In this document: in pieces, positions 11,091 to 21,665 of the stretch
Numbering within the stretch: position 1 is the stretch's first letter
How the letters are laid out: each line of letters opens with the position of its first letter
Assembly: GCF_026210795.1 (NCBI RefSeq)
Contig: NC_089441.1
Span: 3,100,001 to 3,164,000 of the forward strand
DNA: 64,000 bases
Direction of reading: 5' to 3'
DNA from: Rhizophagus irregularis
Lineage: Eukaryota; Glomeromycota; Glomeromycetes; Glomerales; Glomeraceae
Made by a program: the position numbers and the translations under genes
The notes under the pieces: generated by a model
Told to the model about the DNA's origin: nothing
Database searches by the model: none
Seen by the model: only the letters and a program-made list of their open reading frames with translations

Positions 11091-11198
11091 TTGGTTTGAT
11101 TGTTTTATTATATAAACACGTTTTTTTTCGAATACTAAGTTCATTTTCACAATAAAGACATTTTTACAATCAAGACAAGTACTAATGAGATATTCCAT

Positions 11199-11604
11199 AA
11201 TATTTATGAAACAAATGAAAAATGTGTTTAAAAAACATAAAAGAAAATTTTAATTTTTTATTTTAAGGGGCTGGTAATCACCCTGGTATTCAGTATTTAA
11301 AATTAGAAATCAGATTTTTATTATATATGTATTAATCGCACTATTTTGAAAACAGTGATTATCTATAATCTACATATTTTTAATTATAAATTATAAAAAT
11401 TGACAGTTTAATTTATATTAATTATTTATTATCAATAAAAAAATGATTGTTAATTTTGATAAATTGACAAATTAAATTTACTTTTTTTTTTTCCCAAGGT
11501 AGTGCAATTTGTGAGTTTATTAATTATATGTAATGATACAAAAGCATCTGTTATATAACTAATTTATTAAAACTCCAAACCAGTTCCCCATCCTTAAGAT
11601 TGCT
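11199..11604. other. AT-rich intergenic stretch
   Basis: No ORF or repeat boundary recognised between the SAM-like pseudogene and the large MITE. Confidence 0.5.
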
Positions 11605-11612
11605 CTTGTGCC

Positions 11613-12989
11613 AGGACCCCGCTTACTTCTAATAGAGGTCTCCGAAAATATAAGGTAAAATTTATATTAAAAAAAAATTTTAGGTCTCTTAATAGATAAA
11701 GGTAAAATTATATATATGACAAATAAAGGTCTCCGGATATGTAAGGTAAAGTTAAAATAGGTTTCCGGTTTTATAAGGTAAAATCAAATATAAGTTTACA
11801 AATGTTTCGGTAAATAATAAGGTAAAATTGTATATAAAATTTAATATTTACCTTATATATACTAATTTGAAATATTGTACAACAATTATTACAATATTTG
11901 GTAATATACGTTTTATAATTTTTTCTCAAAATAAAAAATTTATTCTCTTCTTTATACTTGTAAAAACCATTTTATATTTTTAATTTTATTTGCATTAGCA
12001 CTATCTTTTTGAAAATTATTACAAAAATTAGCTTTTAAAATATAAAAATTCGTACAGCAATTAGCAACTTCAGAATTTAATTTCAGTACTTTGGTTAAAT
12101 CAAATCATATTTTACTATCTAAGAAAGTTGTTTAGTAAGGTCGAACTACTTATATTTGAATTTTTATAGCAGTTGGAGTAATATTTATTGCATACGAGCA
12201 TTTTTTTATTTTAATATTAACTTAAAATTTACGTTTTTTGTTTATTAAATTCGGAGCGTAATTTGGGCATTTTAGTCAAATGAAATCACCTTTTTAAGCT
12301 TAAGTAATATTGTTCGGCGAGATCGAAACTACCTGAATATTAATTTTCATAAGAATCAGTTTAATATTTACGGAATACGAGCAATTTTCGCACTTTTAAT
12401 TTTTTTTTATTTTCCCGATCAGTAATTATAGGGCGTAATTTGGGCACTTTGGTCAAATGAAATCACTTTTTCATGCTTAAGTAAAGTTGTTCGGCAAGGT
12501 CGAAAATATTTAGATAAATATTTTCATAGCAGTTGGATTAATACTTATGGGGTACGAGCATTTTTTCATAATAATACCAATTACGAATTTATTTTTTTTA
12601 AAAAAAATTAATTAGATTTTTTTAAAGAAAGTAAGTGAATAATAGTTTCGAAGTAAAGTTAAAGATGTGTGTCTTTAAGATTTTTTTTATAGTATTTTTG
12701 TAATTCAAAGTACTTTTTTTACTAATAAAAGTTATTTATCTTTAAAGAATAAGAATTAAACTTAGTAAAAATAAAAAATTTTTAAAATTTATTGTAATGA
12801 TTATAAAATATTTTGTTTATTTAATATTTAAAAAAATTTAGGTCTCTGAAAATCTAAGGTAAAATTTAATATAATTTTAAAAGGTCACTATATATATATG
12901 GTAAAATTATGAGATAAGAAAGGTTGGTAAAATTACTAGTAAATCTGAAATTTTGCCCGGAGACCTTTATTAGAAGTAAGCGGGGTCCT
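11613..12989. mobile_element. 1.4-kb non-autonomous element, AGGACCCCGC ends, 8-bp TSD
   Basis: Ends AGGACCCCGCTTACTTCTAA and TTAGAAGTAAGCGGGGTCCT are perfect inverted repeats of at least 20 bp. Flanking direct repeat CTTGTGCC at 11605-11612 and 12990-12997 is exact. The interior has no coding capacity. It holds GGTCTCCG...TAAGGTAAAAT phrases near both ends and three ~180-bp tandem copies between about 12060 and 12560 (CAAATGAAATCAC ... AAGTTGTTCGGCAAGGTCGAA ... ACGAGCATTTTT). Shares end sequence with the elements at 3771, 18953, 23609 and 58430. Confidence 0.93.
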
Positions 12990-13099
12990 CTTGTGCCCTA
13001 CCATCACCCTATAAAATTCATCTATATCCTTCAATAATAGCTATTGAATTATATAAAATCATTATATTGTAAGGCTTAAGTAAATGCTTTCACTACCTT

Positions 13100-13995
13100 C
13101 TAAAAGAAGAAAAAAAAAGAGGTTATGTTGTATTTGTACAATTTTGTGTTATTATATACCTTCCAAAGTACCCTGTTTCCTTCTTTAATAAATTGATTTA
13201 TGTATTGTTTTGTTTTTTCTAATGCTATTGACCACTGTTCATTATGTTTCAAAATTTTCCTTCTTTCCAAATCATATGTACCCTCTTCTGTCTGTAAAGT
13301 TGGAATCCATTTGTATACAATGTGTTGATGTGCTGATGGCCTTTTTCTTAGGTCTTGCTTTTTTATGCCTTTAGTATGTTCCCATTCTGCTACTGCCTTA
13401 CAACGTAGTTGCCAAATAATGTTGTAAAATTCATTAACAAATATTTCTAAAAAAAGGGCTGCAATAGTTAGTGCTATTCTTTTTGATTTAACAATGGTCT
13501 TGAGTTCCCTATATTTTTCTTTTGGAAAGAAACTTTTTAACATTAAGTGAACATAAGAAATAGGCAGATCAAAGTTAACACCAGTTGTATGGGCAAAAAA
13601 ATTATTATTCCATAAAAACAATTGTTGTATGTCTTCTTTATTTAGTTGTATATGTTTTTCTTGTGATAAAAAATTCTTGATTATTTGATTGCCTTTACAT
13701 ATAGTGTTATTTAAAGATGTTAGCCTTAATTATTTTTTAAAAAATTTTGAATTACGGCTATAAGATTTTTATAGCCTTAATTAATTACGGCATATAAAAA
13801 TTTTGTATTACGACACTTTTTTGAATTACGGCTAACATCTTTAGTGTTATCAACTATTATTGTCCACTTGTTACTGAGCTGTTGGCAATATATCATATGA
13901 TCATCATCTTCATTTTCTTCCAGGCAAAATCTACACTTTACATCTCCATATAAGTCATATCTTCTTTCTTTCATAATTTCTAAAGTTGGGAGCAA
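13100..13995 (-). pseudogene. LINE copy B zinc motif and C-terminal domain
   Basis: After RNase H, the frame CRFCLEENEDDDHMIYC (about 13900-13950) gives a C-x2-C ... H-x3-C zinc motif typical of the C-terminal part of these LINEs. A 132-bp MITE (13842-13711) follows. Beyond it, 13621-13100 encodes FLWNNNFFAHTTGVNFD, then the segment WQLRCKAVAEWEHTKGIKK, ending near 13100. This last segment may contact target DNA or RNA; that is inference only. Confidence 0.75.
13711..13842. mobile_element. 132-bp MITE, AAAGATGTTAGCC ends
   Basis: Inverted ends TTAAAGATGTTAGCC and GGCTAACATCTTT. Exact 8-bp direct repeat AGTGTTAT at 13703-13710 and 13843-13850. The interior repeats the words AATTACGGC and TATAGCC. 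Inserted in the C-terminal region of LINE copy B. Confidence 0.88.
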
Positions 13996-14060
13996 ACAAT
14001 TTAAAAGTTTTAAGTGCTTGATAAATCTGTCATTTGTTAGTGATGTTGTGCAATTGAATC

Positions 14061-15060
14061 CTATATTTTTTTTAAATAATGTCCAAGTAACTTTTTTTCT
14101 ATTATGTTAGTTGTATCTAAGAAGACTGATCTGTATGTACGGTTGAGAGACCATGCTGCATCCAATGTAGATTCACATAGGTTGTCTATAAATTTTCTGA
14201 TGTGTCTATCAACTCTTTTACCATCCCAATAAATGTTATATATTAAATCTTTTTGTTGTGAATCTTTAATATTAATGCAAATTGGTTTTTTTGTGTCATT
14301 TTTTGCCACCCTATCTGCTTCTTCATTACCTTTGACTCCTGAATGACCTTTAACTTTTACTAACTTTATCTCTAACTGTTTGCTATCGATAAGGTTAATT
14401 ATACTACTTACTATGCTGTAGTTGTTGCACTTGCACCATGTTCGTGTTTTATCTTTCCCATTTGTTAAATTTGTTCTTATGTAATTAATACTATCTATAG
14501 CGGCTTTGGAGTCTGTAATAATATTTGCTTTCTGTCCTGTCTGTAAAACCAATATGGCTGACAGAATGGCTTCTAGTTCTGCACGTGTAGATGAGGGCCA
14601 GTCTGTGATCGAACTATTACATTCCAGCGTTACTTCATCTTTACTATTCAGTATCACTCAGCCTGTATCCATGTTAGGGTTTCGATCCGGATCTGGTCAA
14701 TCCAGATTCAAATCCGGATTCCCTTGTTTTTTGGACATCCGGATCTTACTTTTTTGTAACGGATGAATCCGTTTTTATTAATTTGAGCCAGCACTATAAA
14801 TTTGGCCAGAGATAGCAAATTTTGCAGACAGTTAATCTTTGACGTTTAATATTAATTACGGTCAAAATTATAATTTTGGTCAGAGTTAAGGTCAAATTTA
14901 GAATCCGGATTCAATCTGGATTTGCAAGAGAAGATCCGGATTCTATCCGAATTGCTTTAAAAAATAGGATCGAAACCCTAATCCATGTACTTTAGAAAGC
15001 TAGAGCTATTGTTAAAACGATTTGTTAAGGCAGCCATCTGCGTATATATTAATTCTATCA
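14061..15060 (-). pseudogene. LINE copy B RNase H domain, split by MITE
   Basis: Type I RNase H, which degrades the RNA strand of the hybrid during retrotransposition. First catalytic Asp is in INIYADG near 15037. The second acidic residue is in RAELEAI (about 14575), the third in ITDSKAAIDS (about 14510) and the last in GNEEADRVAK (about 14320), so all four acidic residues are present. A 306-bp MITE (14980-14675) lies between the first and second, and a stop lies next to it (about 14998). Without the insertion the domain would look well kept, so the insertion may be fairly recent. Confidence 0.85.
14675..14980. mobile_element. 306-bp MITE, TAGGGTTTCGATCC ends
   Basis: Perfect 14-bp inverted ends TAGGGTTTCGATCC and GGATCGAAACCCTA, exact direct repeat ATCCATGT at 14667-14674 and 14981-14988. 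GATCCGGATTC-like subterminal repeats resemble those of the larger elements at 54-63 kb. TAG-first ends and 8-bp duplication fit the hAT superfamily. Sits between catalytic residues of RNase H. Confidence 0.93.
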
Positions 15061-15431
15061 GGTGGAGTAAACTTTGATCTTATTTGTTGTAACAGCGCTA
15101 TATGCTGTGTCACAGCTTCACTATTCAATAATGTGTTCTGGATTAAGGTCGTATCATAGTCTACCACTTGTATACTAAGACTATGTTCTAAAGTTTGTTG
15201 TGCATGCGGGTAGTTTCTATCTTCTATAATGTCCTTGATTATTCTAGTATCTGGATCATTTCAGTATTTAGATACTCTATTTATGCAAGTTAATGATAGT
15301 CGGTCTTTATTGAAACAGCAGCCACGGTTTTCTTTATTGACCCTTTTGTCGTTAAGTGAACAACCTCCACAACGCTTAATTAATTTATATGACATTTCAT
15401 CGTCCATTTTCTGCCCACTATCAGCTGTGAC

Positions 15432-15887
15432 CTAGTGTTGTATTGTATGTCTATTTGTTTGATGTTTTTTATTAATCTGTCCAAATGTTAACGTACAATT
15501 CTGCTGCATATGGACAAATTCTTTTTTTCTATTATCTATAGAAGGAGATTTCTTTGGCATCCTGAATGCCTGTGCGTTATTTAATTTAATTTCATCATTA
15601 TCTATAAAATTTTCTGAATTTAGGGGCACCCTATCCATCATACAGTAATTTTTTAGGCTGGGTGCCTTTCGTATGAGATCCGTTAGCAAATCAAACTATT
15701 TCAGAATTTTTCCCCTGGCTGGTCTTTTATTGACGTCACAAATTTGTTGCCATGTAACTGTATCTGTAGCGTCTTGATTAACCAGTTGTAATGCGCCATA
15801 AATCGACAGGGATACCGCTTTCCTTATAATATATTCTTTATCTTTCCTGGGCATCTCAGGCGCTTGTTGGTATACAAAGTTTCTCAC
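15432..15887 (-). pseudogene. LINE copy B linker region downstream of RT
   Basis: Two open pieces, 15696-15887 (RNFVYQQAPEMPRKDKEYII) and 15432-15689 (LTDLIRKAPSLKNYCMMDRV), are in register across one stop at 15696. A further stop at 15432 separates them from DEMSYKLIKRCGGCSLNDKR, which still reads through to about 15260. This is the connecting region between thumb and RNase H; I do not recognise a catalytic motif in it. Confidence 0.65.
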
Positions 15888-15905
15888 ATTCGGACCTATT
15901 AACGG

Positions 15906-16580
15906 AATACAAATTAAATTTACTAATTTACAAATAATTTTAATAAACTAAAATTATATTTTATTAAGCAAATTTAAACTTATATTATTTAGAATTTTAC
16001 TATAATTCATATTTTGAGTTTTAGCAAATTAATATAGATTTAAAATATGATAATTTGATTTTTAGTAAATTAGATCTATTTTAGTGAGAGCAAAAAGTGC
16101 TAAATTTATGCAGATCAGTTATGAATTATATATGTAATGTCTGGATCCTATTTAGATCTTACTTACTAAATTCAAATCTACTTAACAATATACATGTGAA
16201 GTATTTTAATTATATTTGTATTTTTTTTTTTATAATTTTAATATTTTAGTTTGAATAATAATATTATTATATAGATATTTAATAATAATTTAATATAATA
16301 TAAAATATTATTATTAGTATATTTATACAATAATATATAATTAATATTTTATTATAAATAAATAATTTTAAAAAAGTTAACTAATTAAAATTTTATAATA
16401 ATTAAAAATACAATTAAAATTTCATATATTTTTTAATTAGTTAATTTGGTTTAATAAAAAATAGTAATTATATAAAAAATAGGATTTATTTGATGATTAC
16501 TGGAGGTTAATTTTCAAAAAATTCATCAGACATGATATTCACCAGGTATTTCATTTGGTATACCTTGTGATTGGCATCAT
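15906..16580. other. AT-rich intergenic stretch
   Basis: No gene or clear repeat; dominated by AATTTA and TTAAT runs. Confidence 0.5.
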
Positions 16581-16589
16581 TTAAATTTT

Positions 16590-17090
16590 TAATTACATTG
16601 CAAGGTAAATGCCATTTCACTTCTTTTTCTGCTCTTTTTTGTTTTTCTCTTCAATTGAAACATTATTAATATTTTTTTTTATTTCCCTATTTTTTAAAAT
16701 AGATGAACGGCTCTGGAAATCAACTTGTATTTTAGTTTTACAAGATAAGTGACATTTCATTTCTTTTTCATTTTTCATTTTTTCTTGATTTGGGAACATC
16801 ATTTTTCTTTTTATTTTTTTAAAAATGGCTGAATAACTTTAGAAATTGACCTGTATTTTAGTTTACAAGTAGTCGGTATTATATTTTTTCATTTTTTTTT
16901 ATTTTTTTATTGATTTGGAAATGTCATTAATATTCCTTTTTCTTTTTTTTTTAGGAATATCCAAATTAGAAAATCAACCAAGAATTTAAATTTACAAGAT
17001 GAGTGATATTTCGTTTCCTTTTTATTCTGTTTCATTTTTTGTTTAATTTAAGAATGCTACTAATGTTCCTTCTTTTTTTTATAATCATCT
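16590..17090. repeat. ~130-bp tandem repeat, about four units
   Basis: Each unit holds TTTACAAG, then GTGACATTTCATTTC, a T-rich stretch with TTGATTTGG, then CATCATTTTTC and GAAAT(C/T)(A/G)AC. Units begin near 16605, 16741, 16867 and 16997 and diverge by small indels. The ORF at 16617-16802 (minus) is a run-through of this repeat. Confidence 0.65.
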
Positions 17091-18952
17091 ATCTTTTCAT
17101 TAATCTCTTTCTGATAACTTTGTTTGAGATATAATTACACAAACTATTTTTTCGTTAATTGTTCTTAATTATATTGTTCTTGATGATTTTATTTAAATTT
17201 TATTTCTCTTAAATTTTTTATTTCTGTCAATTCTTCTTAATAGATATAGTTACTTTAATTATTTATTTTGTTAACTTTTGGTATAATGAATTATGAAAAC
17301 AATAAATCAAAAATTTTTATTACATTTAGTGTTCCAATGGGGCTAGAGTGTAATCAAATAAGAGAGTATATTCATTAAGCTGAATTTATTTTAAATAATA
17401 TGTAACTTATTGTATATATCATACATATTTGTTGTAAATAAAATTTAGTAAGTAATTATATGATATAATGAATTTTACTGGTGAAATTCATCCCTTCCTC
17501 CGGTGAATTTCATCTTTGGTGAGTGTTAAAATTGTCCAAAATAATTATAAAGAAATCTAACTATAAATTATTAAATTTTAAATTTTAATTTTTTTTTTTT
17601 TTACAGTACATTTGAATATAATATATAAAGTAATTGATTACATAAAAATCTAATATTATTAATTCATCATACTATTTATAATATTCTATACTATATGTAC
17701 TATTAAATAAATGATTTAGCTTAATAAATAGTATTTATATAAAATAATATATTTTTAACTACTTCTTAACTACAAGAATTTTATATTTTTATTATTATTT
17801 AATTTATTTAATTTATTTTATTAAAAATAATTTTAAATAAAAATAAAAATTTAAAATATTTTTAATTTATTTTTTAATATTTTATTTTATTTTTATTTTT
17901 ATTAAAAGTAATAAGTTTATTAAAATATAAAATTTTATATACATATTATATTAAATATATTTATATTACATTTTATTTGAATATTTCTAAAACAAATCAT
18001 AAATTATACTTTTAAGTTAAATATAATATAGAATTTCCAATATTTTTACCTTTTATAATCTTATGCTATAGGTATCTGATGGTCTTTAGAATATTTTACA
18101 ACTTATCATTTATAATAAAATTTTATCCAAATAAACTTTTTCTATCTTACTAGCAATTAATTATAGCTGCATTACTATTCAATTCCTTTAATTTATAATT
18201 GCAGAAGGATTTTACATTAGGATGAAAGTTTTAATTCAAAAGTTTCTATTTGAAATAGATGTAAAAGCAAATAAAGAATAATCAGATTATTTTTTATAAT
18301 TTTATATTTTTATTTTTACTTAAAAAATTTACAAAAAGTTATAGCATAATGAATATTATAGTATTTTTACATAAAAAGTAAGACATTATATGCTAAGATA
18401 ATATATTTTAAATGCAATTACCTATTAAGCATAATTAACTATATATGTGAGTATTATCTAATATAATAAATAGTTCATTAATTATTTAGTGATATTAAAT
18501 TAGTTATATTTTTTATATATCTTATATGATTTATATAATATAAATGTTTTTATTTTTATTAATATTATACAAATATTTATAATAAAAAAATAAAATAACC
18601 AGTATTAAATTTAGTTTAAAAAGCTTAAACTAATTTGTGAGTCAAATCAAGCTATATAAAAAATATTGCAAAATGTTTAATATTATATTTATTTCTTTAT
18701 TTTATAGTGTAATTTTATTATTTTAGTTAAATATAATAGATTTTGTAGATAATATAAAATTATTTAGAAAGTATAAAATAATTTATTTTTATTAAGTTAT
18801 TTTAAATATTTATAATTTAATTTTATTATTTTAATTAAATAAAACAGATTTTATAAAATTAAGTAAAGTTGTTTAGCAAATATAAAAATATTTAGATATT
18901 AATTTTAATATTGTAAAGATATGATTTTTTTGCATAAAATTAATGTACTGCC
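17091..18952. other. Very AT-rich stretch without genes
   Basis: Poly-A/T, TATA and ATTTT runs; no ORF of note on either strand. At 17470-17530 the phrase GGTGAAATTCATC occurs as an inverted pair. Nothing else supported. Confidence 0.6.
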
Positions 18953-19176
18953 AGGACCCCGCCTACTACTAAGATATGTTACTGGTAGAAATTTCACTTT
19001 CATATGAAATCTTATTTTAGGATTTACTTAAATTCTATTGGTTAATTAACTAAAAAGGAAAAAAATCATAACAATGTAACATAAAATTTCCTTTTATAGT
19101 AGGATCTTCAAAGAGTTTTATATGTAAACCTTACCTTAGGCCACAGGGTAACCTATTTTAGTAGTAGGCGGATCCT
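18953..19176. mobile_element. 224-bp MITE, AGGACCCCGC family, 8-bp TSD
   Basis: Ends AGGACCCCGCCTACTACTAA and TTAGTAGTAGGCGGATCCT; exact direct repeat GTACTGCC at 18945-18952 and 19177-19184. The interior GGTTAATTAACTAAAAAGG also occurs (reversed) in the element at 23609, which has the same length. Confidence 0.93.
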
Positions 19177-19437
19177 GTACTGCCTATTTTTTTTATTTTA
19201 TAATATTTATTATTTTGATTAAATAAACAGGTCTTATAAAATTAAGAAATAAATAAAATTATTTAATAGGTATAGGATTATTCAAATAATAATTTTTATT
19301 AGGTTAACTTTTATTTGTAAATATATAAATTTTTTTGCATAAAATTACTATGCTATACATTATAATATAATTTGCATTTTAGTTAATTAAAACAGAACTT
19401 AAAAGATTAAATAAGTTGTTTATTAGAAAATTACCTA

Positions 19438-19963
19438 CATCAGGAAATTTGTTTAAGCATATATAATTTAGTGTAATATTTCGGAGGTGGTGTAAAATTT
19501 CAAAATATTACACTAAAAACGTAATATTACAAAAGTTTACGCTCTTAAATTTGAATAATTATAGTAATTTAAGAATATCTCGCTATCTACTGATCCAATC
19601 AAGACGATCTATAGCTCATTGGAATCAGCTCATCAAGACGGATCGAATGGTAGTGAATTCGCATTTCTACAGTTGATAGAACGCTCTATAGTATGCAATA
19701 AAGTTTTTAATTAATAGAAAGTCATCTATCAAACATAAAGATATGATTTTACTACCATTCGATTCGTCTTGATGAGCTGATTCCAATGAGCTATAGATCG
19801 TCTTGATTGGATCAGTAGATAGTGAGATATTCTTAAATTACTATAATTATTCAAATTTAAGAGCATAAACTTTTGTAATATTACGTTTTTAGTGTAATAT
19901 TTCGAAATTTTACACCACCTCCAAAATATTACACTAAATTACGCCTAAACAAATTTCCTGATG
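19438..19963. mobile_element. 526-bp near-perfect palindrome, TA target duplication
   Basis: Arms of about 250 bp; ends CATCAGGAAATTTGTTTAAG and the matching AAACAAATTTCCTGATG. TA at 19436-19437 and 19964-19965 fits a Tc1/mariner-type MITE. A smaller inverted block, TTAGTGTAATATTTCGGAGG ... AAATATTACACTAAA, sits just inside each end. The 33-bp module occurs in both arms near 19600-19650 and 19750-19800. As single-stranded RNA or DNA it would fold into a long hairpin. Confidence 0.9.
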
Positions 19964-19965
19964 TA

Positions 19966-20299
19966 TATGTAAATTTTTATTAAGCTAACTCAAATACTTA
20001 TAAAATTATAAATATTTTTTAATAGTATTAATTTTTGTTTTTATACAAAAGATTATATATACATTTAATAACTCATTACATTAACTGTTACATCCAGTTA
20101 CCTTAATTCAAATACCCTCACAAGTTTTTTACAATTGAATACAAAAGAAAATACAAGAATATAATGAAGATTATTATTATTTTTATTTTTAAAAGTTTCT
20201 CCAGTCTATAATAAAGATAGTGAATTTACAAATTACATAGCTAAAGAAACGAAATGTTATGTTTGGGGAATTTAGATTTTGACAAATGACATGTTAGGA
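19966..20299. other. AT-rich stretch without genes
   Basis: Nothing recognised between the palindrome and the intron-like array. Confidence 0.5.
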
Positions 20300-21665
20300 T
20301 GTGTATTAGGAGGACGCTGGCTTGAATACTACGAAATCAGACTTTAAGGTAGTAAGAATGGAAAAGGGGAAGGATTTTTTGTTATTTTTAATTTAAGAAA
20401 CAAAGTAAAGTTTCTTTTCGTTATTTTTTTTTTGTAGGACGCATAATAGGACGCCAGCTTGAATATGAAACTGGACTTTAAGGTAAAAAATGGGGAAAGG
20501 AGAATTTTTTTATTTTAAATATGAGAAACGAACTAACATTTCTTTAATTATTTTTTTTTTTATAGGACGCGTAGAAAGGGGATGGAGGAAGGTGATTTTG
20601 TTAGAACTAAGATTCTTATCTTGGTTTATTTATTTTTTCTTTTATTTTATGGAACGGTTTACTAACCGTTCCTTTCTTTCTTTTATAGGTTCAGGTGGAC
20701 TTCTGACGAATGAAACCAAGATTCGTAAGTATTCTGAATTCTGGTTTATTTTTATTGTTTTTTATTATTATGAACGGTTACTATCCATTCTTTTTTTTTG
20801 ATTTTTATAGGATCGGTGGGCTTTTAAAGAACGGAAAAACCCAAAGATTCGTAAGTATGAGTACGAATCCTTATTTTTTTTTATTTTATTTTTTATTATT
20901 ATTACGAACGGTTTACTAACTGTTTTTTCTTTTTTTTATAGGATCGAGTGGACTTCTGAAGATTAGAAAAAGGAGAACTAAGGCTTATAAGTATTATATT
21001 ACGAACCTTAGATTTTTTTTTTAATATTATGAACGGTTTACTAACCATTTTTCTTTTTTTTTTAGGTCTCGGATGGGTTTCCTAAGAACGGAAAAAGGAA
21101 ACCCTTTATTAAGATTCGTAAGTATTCTATCTTATAAATCTTAGATTCTTTTTTTAATGTTATAGAACAGTTACTAACCATTCTTTTACTTTTTTATAGA
21201 TCTAGGATGGGCTTCTGAATAACAGAAAAGAACTAAGATTCGTAAGTATTCTGAATCTTAGTTTTTTTCTTCTTTTTTTTAATATTATGAACGGTTACTA
21301 ACCATTCCTTTTCTTTTTTTCATAGATTTGGGTGGATTTCCAAAGAACCAAAAGAAAGAACCAAGATTCGTAAGTATATACGAATCTTGTTTTTATTATT
21401 ATTATTTTTTTATTATTATGAACGATTACTAACCGTTCTTTTTCTTTTTTTTAGGTCTCGGGTAGGTTTTCGAAGAATGGAAAAAGAAGGCCAAGATTCG
21501 TAAGTATATACGAATCTTAACAGATTGGTAAGTTTCGAAGTTTCACTTCGAAACTTTTTAATTAAATTAATTTTTTTTTATTAATACTTTTATCTTTTTA
21601 TTGTAGGTTGTATTTCCTGGACACGAAGATTGGTAAGTTTTGAAGAATAACTTCAAAACTTTTTT
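20300..21665 (+). repeat. Tandem array of intron-like units (array A)
   Basis: About ten units of 120-135 bp. Each has a donor GTAAGTAT (20725, 20851, 21118, 21242, 21370, 21500; a variant ATAAGTAT near 20986; later donors at 21528 and 21633), a branch-site match TACTAAC (20660, 20914, 21039, 21172, 21296, 21427; variant TACTATC at 20779), then a pyrimidine tract and TAG. Intron-like parts are about 85-90 nt (20725-20810, 20851-20941). The mini-exons between them are 36-52 nt with a shared core (GGNTGGGCTTCTGAAGAACG-like) and no constant frame. Donor and branch site lie in short hairpins (AAGATTCGTAAGTATATACG; GAACGGTTACTAACCGTTC). Strand given is that of the splice signals. Confidence 0.85.

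Larger units (their letters stand above)
8943..11198 (-). pseudogene. SAM-domain-like protein gene broken by two MITEs
   Basis: Read on the minus strand from 11198: MEYLISTCLDCKNVF... (a C-x2-C pair), interrupted by a MITE at 11090-10599. It continues as AYPRVSTPNLPSKQFEYIQ (about 10565), VQTISFNLVIKPFNSAALPS (10318) and a Lys-rich KKKKKIDKQSK, then RYTKLTAMHLQC (about 9700), PSLDEFFAKLDGSDSTGEFA (9395) and IYDLTDTEFDQLEVKKIGW (9285), a SAM-like C-terminus. A second MITE (9232-8990) cuts the last helix; after it RAAVQHYNR and the stop at 8945-8943 follow. There are additional frameshifts (about 9860 and 10430). I believe it belongs to a large, recently expanded gene family in these fungi; its function is unknown. 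Confidence 0.7.
13080..15905 (-). mobile_element. LINE 3' half (copy B), degraded, with two MITE insertions
   Basis: Minus-strand fragment that starts inside ORF2 downstream of the RT (about 15905) and runs to the 3' end region near 13080. It carries a linker region, RNase H, a CCHC-type zinc motif and the C-terminal domain. It lacks endonuclease and RT, so it is 5'-truncated or rearranged. Whether it is the same family as copy A cannot be told, because the two copies do not overlap. Confidence 0.85.

Noticed and set aside
10974-11198. 74-codon minus ORF as a complete small gene
   Set aside because: Its second half (from about 11090) is MITE sequence; the first 37 codons are the 5' end of the broken SAM-like gene.
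20490-20919. Plus-strand ORFs of 103 and 69 codons across array A
   Set aside because: They cross intron-like and exon-like parts alike and consist mainly of Phe/Tyr/Ile from the T-rich tracts.
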